Below the pieces are notes generated by a model, which saw only the letters and a program-made list of their open reading frames with translations, did no database searches and was not told the DNA's origin. A stretch of 64,000 nt of DNA from Janthinobacterium aquaticum (GTDB lineage: Bacteria; Pseudomonadota; Gammaproteobacteria; Burkholderiales; Burkholderiaceae_D): the NCBI RefSeq assembly GCF_009208565.1, contig NZ_WFLK01000010.1:62001-126000 (forward strand), given 5' to 3'. This document shows positions 8,570 to 16,900 of the stretch, piece by piece. A program made the translations under genes and the position numbers. The stretch's first letter is position 1; every line of letters begins with the position of its first letter.

Positions 8570-10459
8570 CTAGGCAGCCATGCGCACAGTTCCCCTGCAA
8601 CCATCCATCAGGAACGATAGGCCTACCACCAGCACCAGTTCGCCTTCGGCCGAGCGCGCGGTACCGGTAATGCCGTCCACGGTAATGGCGGTCATCGGCT
8701 TGATCACCAGGTCGGCAGTGCCGTCGACGGCGGCCACGGCCAGGATATACGGCTGTGGCGCGGCAACAACAATACCGACGCGCTCGCTGCACGACTCGTA
8801 GCCAAGGGCGCCAGCCAGCGAACGTACCGGCAGCGGACGGCCCTGGTCTTTCAGCACCGGCGCACCGCCCACTTCCATGAACGTTTCCGGCAGCTCGACC
8901 ACGCGCTGTACCACCGCCATCGGCAGCGCCAGTGCGGCGCCCGAGGTCGATACCAGCATGGTCGGCACGATCGACAGTTCGATCGGCAGGCGGATGGCAA
9001 ACTTGGTGCCCTTGCCCAGCGCCGACTCGATATGGATGGCGCCGCGGTTTTTCTCGACCGCCGTCTTGACCACGTCCATGCCGACGCCGCGGCCCGACAC
9101 GCTCGAGGCCACTTCCTTGGTCGAGAAGCCCGGCAGGAACACCAGCTGGAAGCATTCGTCGTTGCTCAGCTGGGCATTCTCGCTGATCAGGCCCTTCTGC
9201 TGCGCCTTGCTGCGCAGGAAGACCGGGTCCATGCCCTTGCCGTCGTCCTGCAACACGATCATCACGCTATTGGCTTCCTGCCAGGCCTTGAGCGAGATAT
9301 ACGACTTGGCCGGCTTGCCCGCTTTCACGCGGTCTTCCGGCGACTCGACGCCATGGTCGAGCGAGTTGCGCAGCATGTGCACCAGCGGATCGTACAGACT
9401 GTCCACCACCACGCGGTCCACTTCGGTTTCCGCGCCTTCGATGGTCAGTTCAACATCCTTGCCCAGATCCTTGGCCAGCTCGCGCACCAGGCGCGGGAAT
9501 TTCTGGAACAGACGGCCGACCGGCTGCATGCGCGTGGCCAGCGTGGCGCGCTGCAACTCGGTCGAGTAGCGCGATGCGCGTTCCAGCGTTTCGGCCAGCG
9601 TGGCCATCAGGGTCGCGGCCTGGCCTTCGAATTTGAACTGCAGCAGGCGTTCAAGCAGCACGGCAGCCTGGTTGGCCGCCTGCACCGATTCGCCGGCCAC
9701 TTCCAGCAGCGCATCGAGCTTGACGGCGTCGACACGGATACTGTCTTCCTTGACCGGTGCGGCATGGCGCACGTCGGGACGCTCGTCGCGGCGCTCCACG
9801 CCATCCCAGTTCTTGCCGGCGGCAGCAGGCTTGGCTGCAACAGCTGCCGGTGCAGCGGACGCTGCCGGGCTGGCAACAGCGGCAACAGCCACCGGTGCGG
9901 CTGGTGCCGCTGCCAGCTGGCTGCCAGCCGGCACCACGGCGTTGTACAGGCTAATCCAGTCCAGGCCGCCTTCGCCCGATACTGGCGCTGCTGCTACCGC
10001 AACAGGGGCAGTAGCAGGGGCGGACTCGGCTACTGGTGCAGCTACCGGTGCAGCAGGGGCGGCAGCCGGCGCATCCTTGCCTTCGATGGCGTTGGTCAGT
10101 ATATGTTCGAGTTCTTCCGGCATGGCCGGCAGGCTTTCCGGCGGGGCGCCGTTGGCCAGTTCGGTCAGCTGGTCGGCCACGAAGCCGGAGGCCTGCAGCG
10201 CCGCCTCGATGGCCAGCGGCGTGACGGGTGCGGCGCCCGTGCGCAGCGCGTCAAACAGGTTTTCGGTCAGATGGCAGGCCGCCACCAGCGCTGGCAGGCC
10301 CATGAAACCGGCACCGCCCTTGATGGTGTGGAAGGAACGAAACACCGCGTTGAGCGTTTCCTTGCTATCGGGATCGCGCTCCAGATGCAACAAGTGCTCT
10401 TCAACATTGACTGCAAGATCCATCGCCTCGACGACGAAATCCTTGAGCATATCGTCCAT
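8570..10459 (-). CDS. cheA: Chemotaxis histidine kinase CheA, compact form without P2
   Basis: Autophosphorylating kinase that passes phosphate to CheY-type regulators. The 629-residue protein has an N-terminal Hpt/P1 domain with the phospho-accepting His44 in SFHTIKGGAGF, then an Ala/Pro-rich linker (about residues 110-235). The dimerisation domain starts near residue 240 (SIRVDAVKLDALLEVAGESV). The GHKL ATPase has an N-box (HMLRNSLDHGVES), a G1 box (LQDDGKGMDP) and a G2 box (SGRGVGMDVVK). A CheW-like P5 domain closes it. No folded P2 CheY-docking domain is visible between P1 and the dimerisation domain. The start overlaps the cheZ stop (TAATG), so the two are translationally coupled. A terminator follows, and no cheW, cheY or receptor gene is adjacent. 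Confidence 0.93.
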   Translation of the reverse strand: MDDMLKDFVVEAMDLAVNVEEHLLHLERDPDSKETLNAVFRSFHTIKGGAGFMGLPALVAACHLTENLFDALRTGAAPVTPLAIEAALQASGFVADQLTELANGAPPESLPAMPEELEHILTNAIEGKDAPAAAPAAPVAAPVAESAPATAPVAVAAAPVSGEGGLDWISLYNAVVPAGSQLAAAPAAPVAVAAVASPAASAAPAAVAAKPAAAGKNWDGVERRDERPDVRHAAPVKEDSIRVDAVKLDALLEVAGESVQAANQAAVLLERLLQFKFEGQAATLMATLAETLERASRYSTELQRATLATRMQPVGRLFQKFPRLVRELAKDLGKDVELTIEGAETEVDRVVVDSLYDPLVHMLRNSLDHGVESPEDRVKAGKPAKSYISLKAWQEANSVMIVLQDDGKGMDPVFLRSKAQQKGLISENAQLSNDECFQLVFLPGFSTKEVASSVSGRGVGMDVVKTAVEKNRGAIHIESALGKGTKFAIRLPIELSIVPTMLVSTSGAALALPMAVVQRVVELPETFMEVGGAPVLKDQGRPLPVRSLAGALGYESCSERVGIVVAAPQPYILAVAAVDGTADLVIKPMTAITVDGITGTARSAEGELVLVVGLSFLMDGCRGTVRMAA

Positions 10460-11304
10460 TAGAATCCCAAATCAGCAAGAAGGTCGTCGACATTGTCCTG
10501 ATCGAGCGCCACCGACGGCACCGATGGTCCCTGCATCAGCGGCGCTTCCAGTTTCTGCGCCAGCTTCTCGCGCACCTCTGGCGGCGCGTTGTCGCGCAGC
10601 AGCTGGGCCAGCTCGTTTTCCACCGTCTTGGTGATAATGACCACTTTCTTGATCAACTGGCCGGTAATGTCCTGGAAGTCCTGGGCCATCATAATTTCCA
10701 GCAAGCGTGCTTTTTCCGCTTCCGTGGCTTCTGCCACGGCTTGCGCAAACTGGCGCGAGTCGCCGGCCAGCGCCTTGAATTCTTCCAGGCTCAGCTTGCC
10801 ATCGAACAGCGCTGTCCAGCGGCTGTCCATGTCCTTGGCCTTTTTCGACAGCACATCTTGCGCTGGCATGCCTTCGTCCAGGGTATTCAAGACCTTGTTG
10901 GCGGCCTGCTCGGTCAGCGTGGCCACGTATTCCAGGCGATCCTGCGCATCGACGATCTGCGACGACGCTTCGGTCAGCGCCTTGTCGTAGCCGAGCTCGC
11001 GCAGCGAATCGTGCAGCAGGCGCACGATGCCGCCCAGGCGCTCGAACATCGGCTTGTCGGCCGGATCGATAGGGTCGACGCTTTCGGCCGGCTTGGCTGG
11101 CTCGGCAGCTGGCGCGGCGGCAGCTGCGGCTGGCGCAGCAACAGCGGCCGCTGGCGCGCTGGCCGACACGGCGTCGAACAGTGCATCAAAATCGTCATCC
11201 GCCACGGCGGCGGGGGCAGCGGGCGCGGCAGCCGGTGCTGGCGCCTCTCGCTGGGAAGAAACTTCATCAAATAATGCGTCGAAATCATCAGCGGCGTTGG
11301 TCAT
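10459..11304 (-). CDS. cheZ: CheZ-family protein phosphatase
   Basis: Removes phosphate from CheY. The 281-residue product has the long helical hairpin of CheZ, with the catalytic segment MAQDFQDITGQLIKK containing Asp212 and Gln216, equivalent to the acid and glutamine of the enterobacterial enzyme. The C-terminal CheY-binding tail reads DDLLADLGF. The first 80 residues are unusual: an Ala/Pro-rich extension with two copies of an acidic motif, DDFDALFDEV (about residues 6-15) and DDFDALFDAV (about 37-46). cheA follows with a one-base TAATG overlap. Confidence 0.9.
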   Translation of the reverse strand: MTNAADDFDALFDEVSSQREAPAPAAAPAAPAAVADDDFDALFDAVSASAPAAAVAAPAAAAAAPAAEPAKPAESVDPIDPADKPMFERLGGIVRLLHDSLRELGYDKALTEASSQIVDAQDRLEYVATLTEQAANKVLNTLDEGMPAQDVLSKKAKDMDSRWTALFDGKLSLEEFKALAGDSRQFAQAVAEATEAEKARLLEIMMAQDFQDITGQLIKKVVIITKTVENELAQLLRDNAPPEVREKLAQKLEAPLMQGPSVPSVALDQDNVDDLLADLGF

Positions 11305-11759
11305 ATCCCTGCTTCTCCATAATTTGTCAAAATTCCGCCTGAACTGTGCGTTTTACAGACTGATACCCGCAATTTCTCGATTAAGATGATTTGAGGCAAT
11401 ACCGCTGCGATGGTGCGAGTGTAGCAGGGCGCGCCCGGGTTGTTCAATCTGAAAAAGCGCTGACAGGCATAAAGCAGGCTTTCCACACCATTTCCACGCG
11501 GAAATAAGTATTTTCACTGTTGTATTTTGAAATACTACCATTGGTGTGCATACAAGACTATGCATGTGCGCTGGAATCATACGCCCAGCCGGACACGACT
11601 GCACGCCCGACCACAAAAAACGGCCCGCCATGACAATGTTGTCTATACTGAAGCTGCACCAGTGTTGATAATTATCAAGTCTTTACATGCATCCATGCAC
11701 GCCGCGCCGTCTACAATTGGACACCTTGCGGCTGACAGTCCACCTCGGAAGGAAGCACC
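11305..11759. other. Divergent intergenic region, cheZ / universal stress protein
   Basis: An AT-richer 455-base region between the minus-strand cheZ and the plus-strand stress gene. It must carry both promoters. The only recognisable element is the FNR-type box at 11665-11678, nearer the stress gene. No convincing flagellar sigma-28 promoter was found upstream of cheZ. Confidence 0.7.
11665..11678. promoter_or_regulatory. FNR/ANR-type binding site
   Basis: TTGATAATTATCAA is a perfect match to the TTGAT-N4-ATCAA consensus for FNR-class regulators. Its centre is about 88 bases before the start of the universal stress protein gene, a distance compatible with class II activation and a leader of about 45 bases. 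Oxygen-limitation control of the stress gene is inferred. Confidence 0.8.
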
Positions 11760-12227
11760 ATGTACAAGAAAATCCTGATTGCCACCGACGGTTCGGCCGT
11801 CTCGAACCTGACCGCCTGCGCCGGCGTCGCGTTCGCCGAACAGATGCAGGCCGACGTGCTGGTACTGTATGTGGCCCCCGAATATCAGTATCCGGTATAT
11901 ATCGAAATCATTCCGCCCAGCTATCCCAGCGAGGAGGAATACCGGATCGCCATGCGCAAGGCCGGCGTCAGCCACTGGCAGCCGGTGCTCGATGCCGCAG
12001 CGCGGCGCAACCTGGAAGCGACCGGCATCACGGCTTTTTCCGACACACCGGCAGGCAAGATCGTTGAAGTGGCGCAACAGCAAGGTTGCGACCTGATCTT
12101 CATGGGCTCGCATGGCCGCAGCGGTTGGGGCCAGTTGCTGCTGGGCAGCGTGACCAACAAGGTGCTGTCGCACTCGACCTTGCCGGTGCTGGTTCACAGG
12201 CTGATCAAGGAACCTGCGCCACAATAA
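11760..12227 (+). CDS. Universal stress protein, UspA family
   Basis: A 155-residue single-domain protein that starts MYKKILIATDGS and has the nucleotide-binding pattern G-x2-G-x9-GS, seen as MGSHGRSGWGQLLLGSV, so it is probably an ATP-binding Usp. An insertion rich in Pro/Tyr (EYQYPVYIEIIPPSYPSEEE, about residues 41-60) follows the second strand. A Shine-Dalgarno GGAAG lies eight bases upstream. The perfect FNR-type site upstream suggests induction when oxygen is low, as for several Usp genes in Pseudomonas. Confidence 0.93.
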   Translation: MYKKILIATDGSAVSNLTACAGVAFAEQMQADVLVLYVAPEYQYPVYIEIIPPSYPSEEEYRIAMRKAGVSHWQPVLDAAARRNLEATGITAFSDTPAGKIVEVAQQQGCDLIFMGSHGRSGWGQLLLGSVTNKVLSHSTLPVLVHRLIKEPAPQ

Positions 12228-12362
12228 CCGGCCAACGCCATTTAAAAAACATCCAATAAGTGATGGACCCGGGCACGCCAATTTCAGTTAAGATTGAGAT
12301 GACAAGATTTCTTATTTCTTAACAGTTGCCTGGCGCAAACCGCCCTTACCGATAGCTGGCCT

Positions 12363-13007
12363 ATGATACGCATTGTGATTGCCGACGACCACACCATCAT
12401 GCGCGAGGGACTCAAGCGCATACTCGACGGCGCCCCCGATATCGATATCGTGGGCGAAGCCATCGACGGCTTTGAAGTGCTGAGCCGGGTGCGCCAGGGC
12501 GGTTTCGACCTGCTGCTGCTTGACCTGTCGATGCCAGGACGCAGCGGCGTCGACCTGATCCGCCAGATCCGTAGCGAAGCGCCCAAGCTGGCCATCCTGA
12601 TCCTCACCATGCACGAGGAGGAGCAATACGCCGTGCGCGCCATCCGTGCCGGCGCACAAGGCTGCCTGACCAAGGAAAGCGCCGGCACCCAGCTCGTTGG
12701 CGCGATCCACAAGGTCGCTTCGGGTCGCCCCTATATCAGCGCCGAGGTGGCCGAACAGCTGGTGCTCAACATTATGATGCCCAACGAGAGCCTGCTGCAC
12801 AAGCAGTTGTCGGACCGCGAGTTCGAGGTATTTTCCCTACTCGTGGCAGGTAAATCCATTACCGAGATCGCCAACAATCTGCACCTGAGCGTCAAGACGG
12901 TCAGCACCCATAAAACCCGCATCATGCAAAAAATGGGCATGAGCTCTTTATCGGAAATGGTGCAATACGCCGTGGCCCACCGCCTGCTGTCCCCCTTCAA
13001 GACCTGA
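12363..13007 (+). CDS. NarL/FixJ-family response regulator (orphan)
   Basis: A 214-residue two-domain regulator. The receiver has DD at residues 8-9, phospho-acceptor Asp54 in LLLLDLSMPG, the switch Thr82 and Lys104 (CLTKES). The C-terminal LuxR-type helix-turn-helix is LSDREFEVFSLLVAGKSITE followed by IANNLHLSVKTVSTHKTRIM. No histidine kinase is next to it, so its partner is unknown. It lies between the stress protein and the Crp/FNR regulator, in the same direction. An almost perfect 18-bp palindrome lies 19 bases past its stop. Confidence 0.93.
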   Translation: MIRIVIADDHTIMREGLKRILDGAPDIDIVGEAIDGFEVLSRVRQGGFDLLLLDLSMPGRSGVDLIRQIRSEAPKLAILILTMHEEEQYAVRAIRAGAQGCLTKESAGTQLVGAIHKVASGRPYISAEVAEQLVLNIMMPNESLLHKQLSDREFEVFSLLVAGKSITEIANNLHLSVKTVSTHKTRIMQKMGMSSLSEMVQYAVAHRLLSPFKT

Positions 13008-13026
13008 TTCCGCCCGCCTATCTCTC

Positions 13027-13044
13027 TGTAGGATCAATCCTACA
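13027..13044. promoter_or_regulatory. Palindrome TGTAGGAT-CA-ATCCTACA
   Basis: Two perfect 8-bp arms flank a 2-base centre. There is no T-run, and the site sits between the response regulator and the Crp/FNR gene, about 240 bases before the latter. It looks like an operator for a dimeric regulator. The NarL-type regulator just upstream is one candidate, but nothing proves it. Confidence 0.55.
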
Positions 13045-13284
13045 CAAGCTAGCTCTGCACCTACTGCCATATTCAGCCCCTGCTGATATGCATCCCGTTC
13101 GCCTGTTGGCATACTGAAACCAGTAATTAAGTGCTGGAAACTAAGTTGCTGAAAATTCTGCTGCAGAACAAAACCATTCAAACCCGTGCATGAAAAGCAC
13201 CGGGCGCCAGCGCAGCCGCATTCCGATGCAATCGCTCGCCGAGCCTCGCCATTCCACTGTCCAAGCTGTCATCAGGAGATGAAC

Positions 13285-14157
13285 ATGTTGTCCACGCTAC
13301 CATCTGAACACCGCCCTGCACCTTCGTCGCTGGCGCCATCGATGCCGATGGAAGCGGGACGCCAGCGCCAGGGGCGACTGTGGTCCAACCTCAAGGAAGT
13401 CTGCGACCTGCTGCGTATCGCCACCATCAGCACCGTTGCCGCCGACGAACTGCTGTTCCAGCATGTGCAGTTCAAGACCGGCCAGCGCATCCACACGATC
13501 GGCCAGCCGTTTGACACCTTGTACATCGTCAACTCGGGCTTCCTGAAAACCGTGCTGATCGATGAATTCGGCAACGAGCAGGTGCTGAGCTTTCCCATGA
13601 AAGGCGACATGCTGGGGGTGGACGGCATCCATACCCGCCATTATTCATCGGAAGCGGTGGCGCTGTCCGACTGCGACCTGATCTTGTTGCCGTTCAAGAA
13701 GCTGACGGCGCTGGGCCGCGTGCACCTGGAACTGGAAAACGTCATGTATGGCGTGATGAGCCGCGAGCTGGTGCGCGAACAGGCGATGATCGGCATGCTG
13801 GGCGCGCTCAGCGCCGAGGCGCGCGTGGCGCGCTTTCTGGTTGCGCTGGCCGAGCGCTTTGCACTGATGGGCTACTCCAGCAAGCTGTTCAACCTGCGCA
13901 TGACGCGTCATGAAATCGGCAGCTATCTGGGCCTGACGCTCGAGACCGTCAGCCGTACCTTGTCGGCCTTTAATGAAATCGGCCTGATCACGGTTGACCA
14001 GCGCACCATCGGCATCAAGGACCCCGACGCCCTGAAAACCCTGCGCCGCCTGCCGCCTTCGCGCTCGCGCGCCAAGCAGCTGGCCGCCGCCCGGCTCAAG
14101 GCCGACGCGGGTGCCGCCAGCCCTGCCACTGCCACGCCCATGCTGGCCACCATGTAA
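13285..14157 (+). CDS. Crp/FNR-family transcription regulator
   Basis: A cyclic-nucleotide-binding-fold sensor domain (about residues 35-150) precedes a winged helix: MTRHEIGSYLGLTLETVSRT followed by LSAFNEIGLITV. The recognition helix has the E-xx-SR pattern of FNR, which reads TTGAT half sites. However, the four cysteines that hold the FNR [4Fe-4S] cluster are not all present: only KEVC and SDCD are seen in this reading, so oxygen sensing by a cluster is doubtful. AGGAG lies six bases before the chosen ATG (13285). The frame is open upstream to an ATG at 13186, and that extension would add an HCPSCHQ motif. A strong terminator follows. Confidence 0.88.
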   Translation: MLSTLPSEHRPAPSSLAPSMPMEAGRQRQGRLWSNLKEVCDLLRIATISTVAADELLFQHVQFKTGQRIHTIGQPFDTLYIVNSGFLKTVLIDEFGNEQVLSFPMKGDMLGVDGIHTRHYSSEAVALSDCDLILLPFKKLTALGRVHLELENVMYGVMSRELVREQAMIGMLGALSAEARVARFLVALAERFALMGYSSKLFNLRMTRHEIGSYLGLTLETVSRTLSAFNEIGLITVDQRTIGIKDPDALKTLRRLPPSRSRAKQLAAARLKADAGAASPATATPMLATM

Positions 14158-14176
14158 CACCTGGTCTGCCAGACCG

Positions 14177-14214
14177 GCCCCGCGCGCAGCGCTGCTGCAC
14201 GCGGGGCTTTTTTT
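14177..14214 (+). terminator. Intrinsic terminator after the Crp/FNR gene
   Basis: GCCCCGCG pairs with CGCGGGGC, with an inner GCAGC/GCTGC pairing, and seven T follow. It lies 20 bases past the stop codon. Confidence 0.93.
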
Positions 14215-14300
14215 CATGATGGCAGCTGCGCCAGCGCCTGCAAATAATGCGCGTCCCCACGTAAATAAGGCTTGCTTTTCCTGCCACCTTCAACAATAAT

Positions 14301-14319
14301 GCAAATACGAATCATTCTC
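14301..14319. promoter_or_regulatory. Fur box upstream of hemP
   Basis: GCAAATACGAATCATTCTC matches 13 of 19 positions of the classical Fur box, with the right half (AATCATTCTC) the stronger. It lies 24 bases before the hemP start, where bound Fur would block transcription. Confidence 0.7.
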
Positions 14320-14342
14320 AACTGAGACAAAAAGGAAAGCAC

Positions 14343-14537
14343 ATGCACAGCTCAAAACCCGCCATGGCAATGGATGCTCCCAAACTGCACGCCCGCCCAC
14401 CGGTGATGGTGCAGCCCGCCCGCCGCATCACCAGCGAGACGCTGCTGCAGCAGGGTCGCGAGATCGAAATCGAGCACAGCGGCAAAATTTACCGCTTGCG
14501 CGTCACGCAGCTGAACAAGCTGATCCTGACTGCCTGA
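14343..14537 (+). CDS. hemP: Hemin uptake protein HemP
   Basis: A 64-residue protein whose C-terminal half carries the HemP signature: RRITSETLLQQGREIEIEHS followed by GKIYRLRVTQLNKLIL. HemP is a small Fur-controlled protein linked to heme/siderophore uptake in proteobacteria, and in Burkholderia it acts as an activator of heme-uptake genes. AGGA lies seven bases upstream. A Fur box precedes it and an unknown small gene follows 77 bases later. No heme receptor is adjacent, which is less usual. Confidence 0.92.
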   Translation: MHSSKPAMAMDAPKLHARPPVMVQPARRITSETLLQQGREIEIEHSGKIYRLRVTQLNKLILTA

Positions 14538-14614
14538 GACAGTCCCGTTGCGGGCCGGCCTGGTTCCTCCCCCGGCCCCGTATCATTTCGTATCGAACCG
14601 CACAGGAGCGACGC

Positions 14615-14950
14615 ATGGCGCCACAGCAAATTGATCCGACTGCCGCACCGCCGAGCGGCCAGCAACCCGAACTGATGCTGTCGGCCGTACTGCACCTGAT
14701 GTCGCATTACCACGCGCAATACGCCAGCAGCGGATCCTGCCCGAAACTGGCGTCGAGCATCGAACGCCATCTGCAGCTGCTGTCCGAGCTGCCCAACCTG
14801 GCGCCCGTGCTGCGCGCCACCTGCCAGCAACTGTCGCAACAATGGGCGCTGATGATCGAGCCGACACTGCCAGCATCTGCCAATCCATCGCTGCTGGAAC
14901 GCATGGGCCGCTTGCTTGCCCCCAAACGCCCCACGCCGCTGGCGCACTGA
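14615..14950 (+). CDS. Small helical protein of unknown function
   Basis: 111 residues with no recognised domain. It is mostly helical: MLSAVLHLMSHYHAQYASSG, then SIERHLQLLSELPNLAPVLR. There is no signal peptide or membrane segment. A clear ribosome binding site (AGGAG, eight bases before ATG) supports translation. It lies between hemP and a DUF2325 gene, 34 bases before the latter, and probably shares their iron-responsive transcript. Confidence 0.72.
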   Translation: MAPQQIDPTAAPPSGQQPELMLSAVLHLMSHYHAQYASSGSCPKLASSIERHLQLLSELPNLAPVLRATCQQLSQQWALMIEPTLPASANPSLLERMGRLLAPKRPTPLAH

Positions 14951-14984
14951 TACCGCCTTCATCTACTCCGCCACAGGAACTGCC

Positions 14985-16214
14985 ATGTGTGACAAAGACC
15001 AAGCCCTGCCCGCCATCAGCAACTGTCACAGCGCAAGCGCCGATTCCGCTGCGCTCGCCTCGCGCCGGCGCCGGCTGTGGGAGCTGTCGCACACCTGCCA
15101 CTGCCCGCTGGTCGGGGTCGGCCTGCCGCTCGCTTACCTGCGCAAGCTGGTCGGCAAGATGACCAATGGCCGCGTGCTGGCCGACGATTACGAAGTGCAT
15201 GTGGGCGCCGTGACCGAATGCGGCGCGCGCAACCGCCTGTCCGAAGCGCTGCAAAAAGAACTGGAACGCCGCTATGCGCCCGTGATCCTGCGCTTTCGCG
15301 TCGCCAAGAGCACCGAGCAGGTGGCCAGCCTGTGGCGCAGCGCGGTGGCCAATGGCGATGTGGCCGGCGCGTTCTGGGCCGGCCTCACGCATGCGCGCTG
15401 CGATGCGGAACTGGAAGAGCAGATGTGCCGCGACCTGCACATGATCCAGCATCAGGCTGGCGCCTGCGTGCGCGCCGACATGGGCAAATTTACTGCTCTG
15501 CAGGAAGACCATGCGCGCCTGACGCATGAGCTGGCCAGGCTGCAGCAGCGCAACCAGGCTTTGACTCAGGAAAAAACCGGTGAACTGGAGCGCCAGGAAG
15601 CGCAATTGCTGCGCGCGCGCGCCGACGCCATCGGCAAGGACGCCGTGATCGACGCGCTGCGCGCCGAACTGGCGCAGCTGCAAGCGGCGGTGCCGGAACT
15701 GGAGTCGCGCACCAGGCTGCTCGAACGCCTGGCGCAAATGGATGAGCGCGAAAAAGAATTGCGCCTGCAAATTACCGAACTGAAACAGGCACAGCCACGC
15801 CCAGCCGTCAGCGCGCCGCCACCGGCGCCCAAGCTGGAAGTACAGACCGGCGGCAAGCTCAAGATGCCGATCCGCCTGGTCGACCAAAGCGTGCTGTGCG
15901 TGGGCGGACGCAGCGGCAATGTCGCCACCTACCGCGCCCTGATCGAACGCGTCGGCGCCCAGTTCGCCCATCACGACGGCGGCCTGGAAGACAACGCCAA
16001 CCTGCTCGACTCGAGCCTGGCCGCGGCCGACCTGGTGATCTGCCAGACCGGCTGCATCAGCCACAGCGCCTACTGGCGCGTAAAGGACTACTGCAAGCGT
16101 ACCGGCAAGCGCTGTGTGTTTATCGACAACCCCAGCATCTCGAGCCTGGCGCGCGGGCTGCAGGAAGTGAGCGGTGAGCTGGCCGGGCAGGGGGCGGTTG
16201 GAACAGCAAGCTGA
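14985..16214 (+). CDS. DUF2325 domain protein with coiled coil
   Basis: A 409-residue protein of unknown function. The N-terminal part has several Cys/His (SHTCHCPLVGVG), the middle (about residues 165-280) is a heptad-rich coiled coil, and the C-terminal 100 residues are DUF2325: VLCVGGRSGNVATYRALIER, HDGG, and ICQTGCISHSAYWRVKDYCK. The Cys and His residues of this domain suggest a metal or nucleotide site, but no activity is established. AGGA lies seven bases before the selected ATG. It sits downstream of hemP, so an iron connection is inferred. Confidence 0.85.
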   Translation: MCDKDQALPAISNCHSASADSAALASRRRRLWELSHTCHCPLVGVGLPLAYLRKLVGKMTNGRVLADDYEVHVGAVTECGARNRLSEALQKELERRYAPVILRFRVAKSTEQVASLWRSAVANGDVAGAFWAGLTHARCDAELEEQMCRDLHMIQHQAGACVRADMGKFTALQEDHARLTHELARLQQRNQALTQEKTGELERQEAQLLRARADAIGKDAVIDALRAELAQLQAAVPELESRTRLLERLAQMDEREKELRLQITELKQAQPRPAVSAPPPAPKLEVQTGGKLKMPIRLVDQSVLCVGGRSGNVATYRALIERVGAQFAHHDGGLEDNANLLDSSLAAADLVICQTGCISHSAYWRVKDYCKRTGKRCVFIDNPSISSLARGLQEVSGELAGQGAVGTAS

Positions 16215-16247
16215 AGCGGCTGCGTCAGCAAGTTCTGGTCGATACCG

Positions 16248-16314
16248 CGTAGGTCGGATTAGGTCGAAGACCGTAATCCGACAACATTGTTGACAGTAAT
16301 TGTCAGATTACGCG
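16248..16314. repeat. GTAGGTCGGATTA-type palindromic repeat (locus B)
   Basis: CGTAGGTCGGATTAGGTC and GACCGTAATCCGAC form one arm pair, followed by a degraded inverted copy (ATTGTCAGATTACGCG). It lies between the convergent DUF2325 and glutathione peroxidase genes and reaches the peroxidase stop codon. Confidence 0.8.
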
Positions 16315-16315
16315 C

Positions 16316-16867
16316 TCAGCGCTGCAACTCCCGCTCAATCGCCTCGCGAAGCAAGGCGTCGTCCGGCGTGACGTCAGGTGCAAAACGCCCCGCCACGCGG
16401 CCGTCCTTGCCGATCAGGAACTTCTCGAAGTTCCACAGCACATCGCTCGGTTGTTCCTGGCTGATGCCGTAGCTGGCCAGCTTGGCGCGAAAGCCGCTGT
16501 CGGGCTTGTCCTGTGCCTGCGGCTGGGCCGCCACCAGTTGCTGGTACAGCGCATGCTGGCCTGGCCCCTTGACGGTGATTTTTTCAAACATGGGGAACTG
16601 CACGCCGAATTTGCTGGTGCAAAAATCGGCGATCTCGTCATTGCTGCCCGGCTCCTGGGCGCCAAAGTCGTTGGCGGGAAAACCGGCCACCACCAGGCCG
16701 GCTGCCTGTTGCTCCTGGTACAGTTTTTCCAGTGCTTCATACTGCGGCGTCAAGCCGCAGGCCGAGGCCACATTGACCACCAGAATCACCTTGCCGCGAT
16801 AATCGCCCAGCGTTGCGTCACTGCCATCGATACGTTTGAGGGGGATGTCGTAGATGCTGTCGCTCAT
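16316..16867 (-). CDS. Glutathione peroxidase, cysteine type
   Basis: Thiol peroxidase that reduces hydroperoxides with glutathione or thioredoxin. The 183-residue protein has the peroxidatic Cys37 in NVASACGLTPQY, Gln71 in FPANDFGAQEPG and Trp145 in LWNFEKFLI, the expected triad with cysteine instead of selenocysteine. GGAGG lies before the ATG. It stands alone, convergent with DUF2325 and downstream of the flavin operon on the same strand. Confidence 0.95.
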   Translation of the reverse strand: MSDSIYDIPLKRIDGSDATLGDYRGKVILVVNVASACGLTPQYEALEKLYQEQQAAGLVVAGFPANDFGAQEPGSNDEIADFCTSKFGVQFPMFEKITVKGPGQHALYQQLVAAQPQAQDKPDSGFRAKLASYGISQEQPSDVLWNFEKFLIGKDGRVAGRFAPDVTPDDALLREAIERELQR

Positions 16868-16900
16868 ATTGCCTCCTTTGCCGAAAACACCATGATAGCC

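Noticed and set aside
13186-13284. N-terminal extension of the Crp/FNR regulator containing HCPSCHQ
   Set aside because: No ribosome binding site at 13186, whereas AGGAG is well placed for 13285; the cysteine spacing also does not match FNR. Kept only as a question in the findings.
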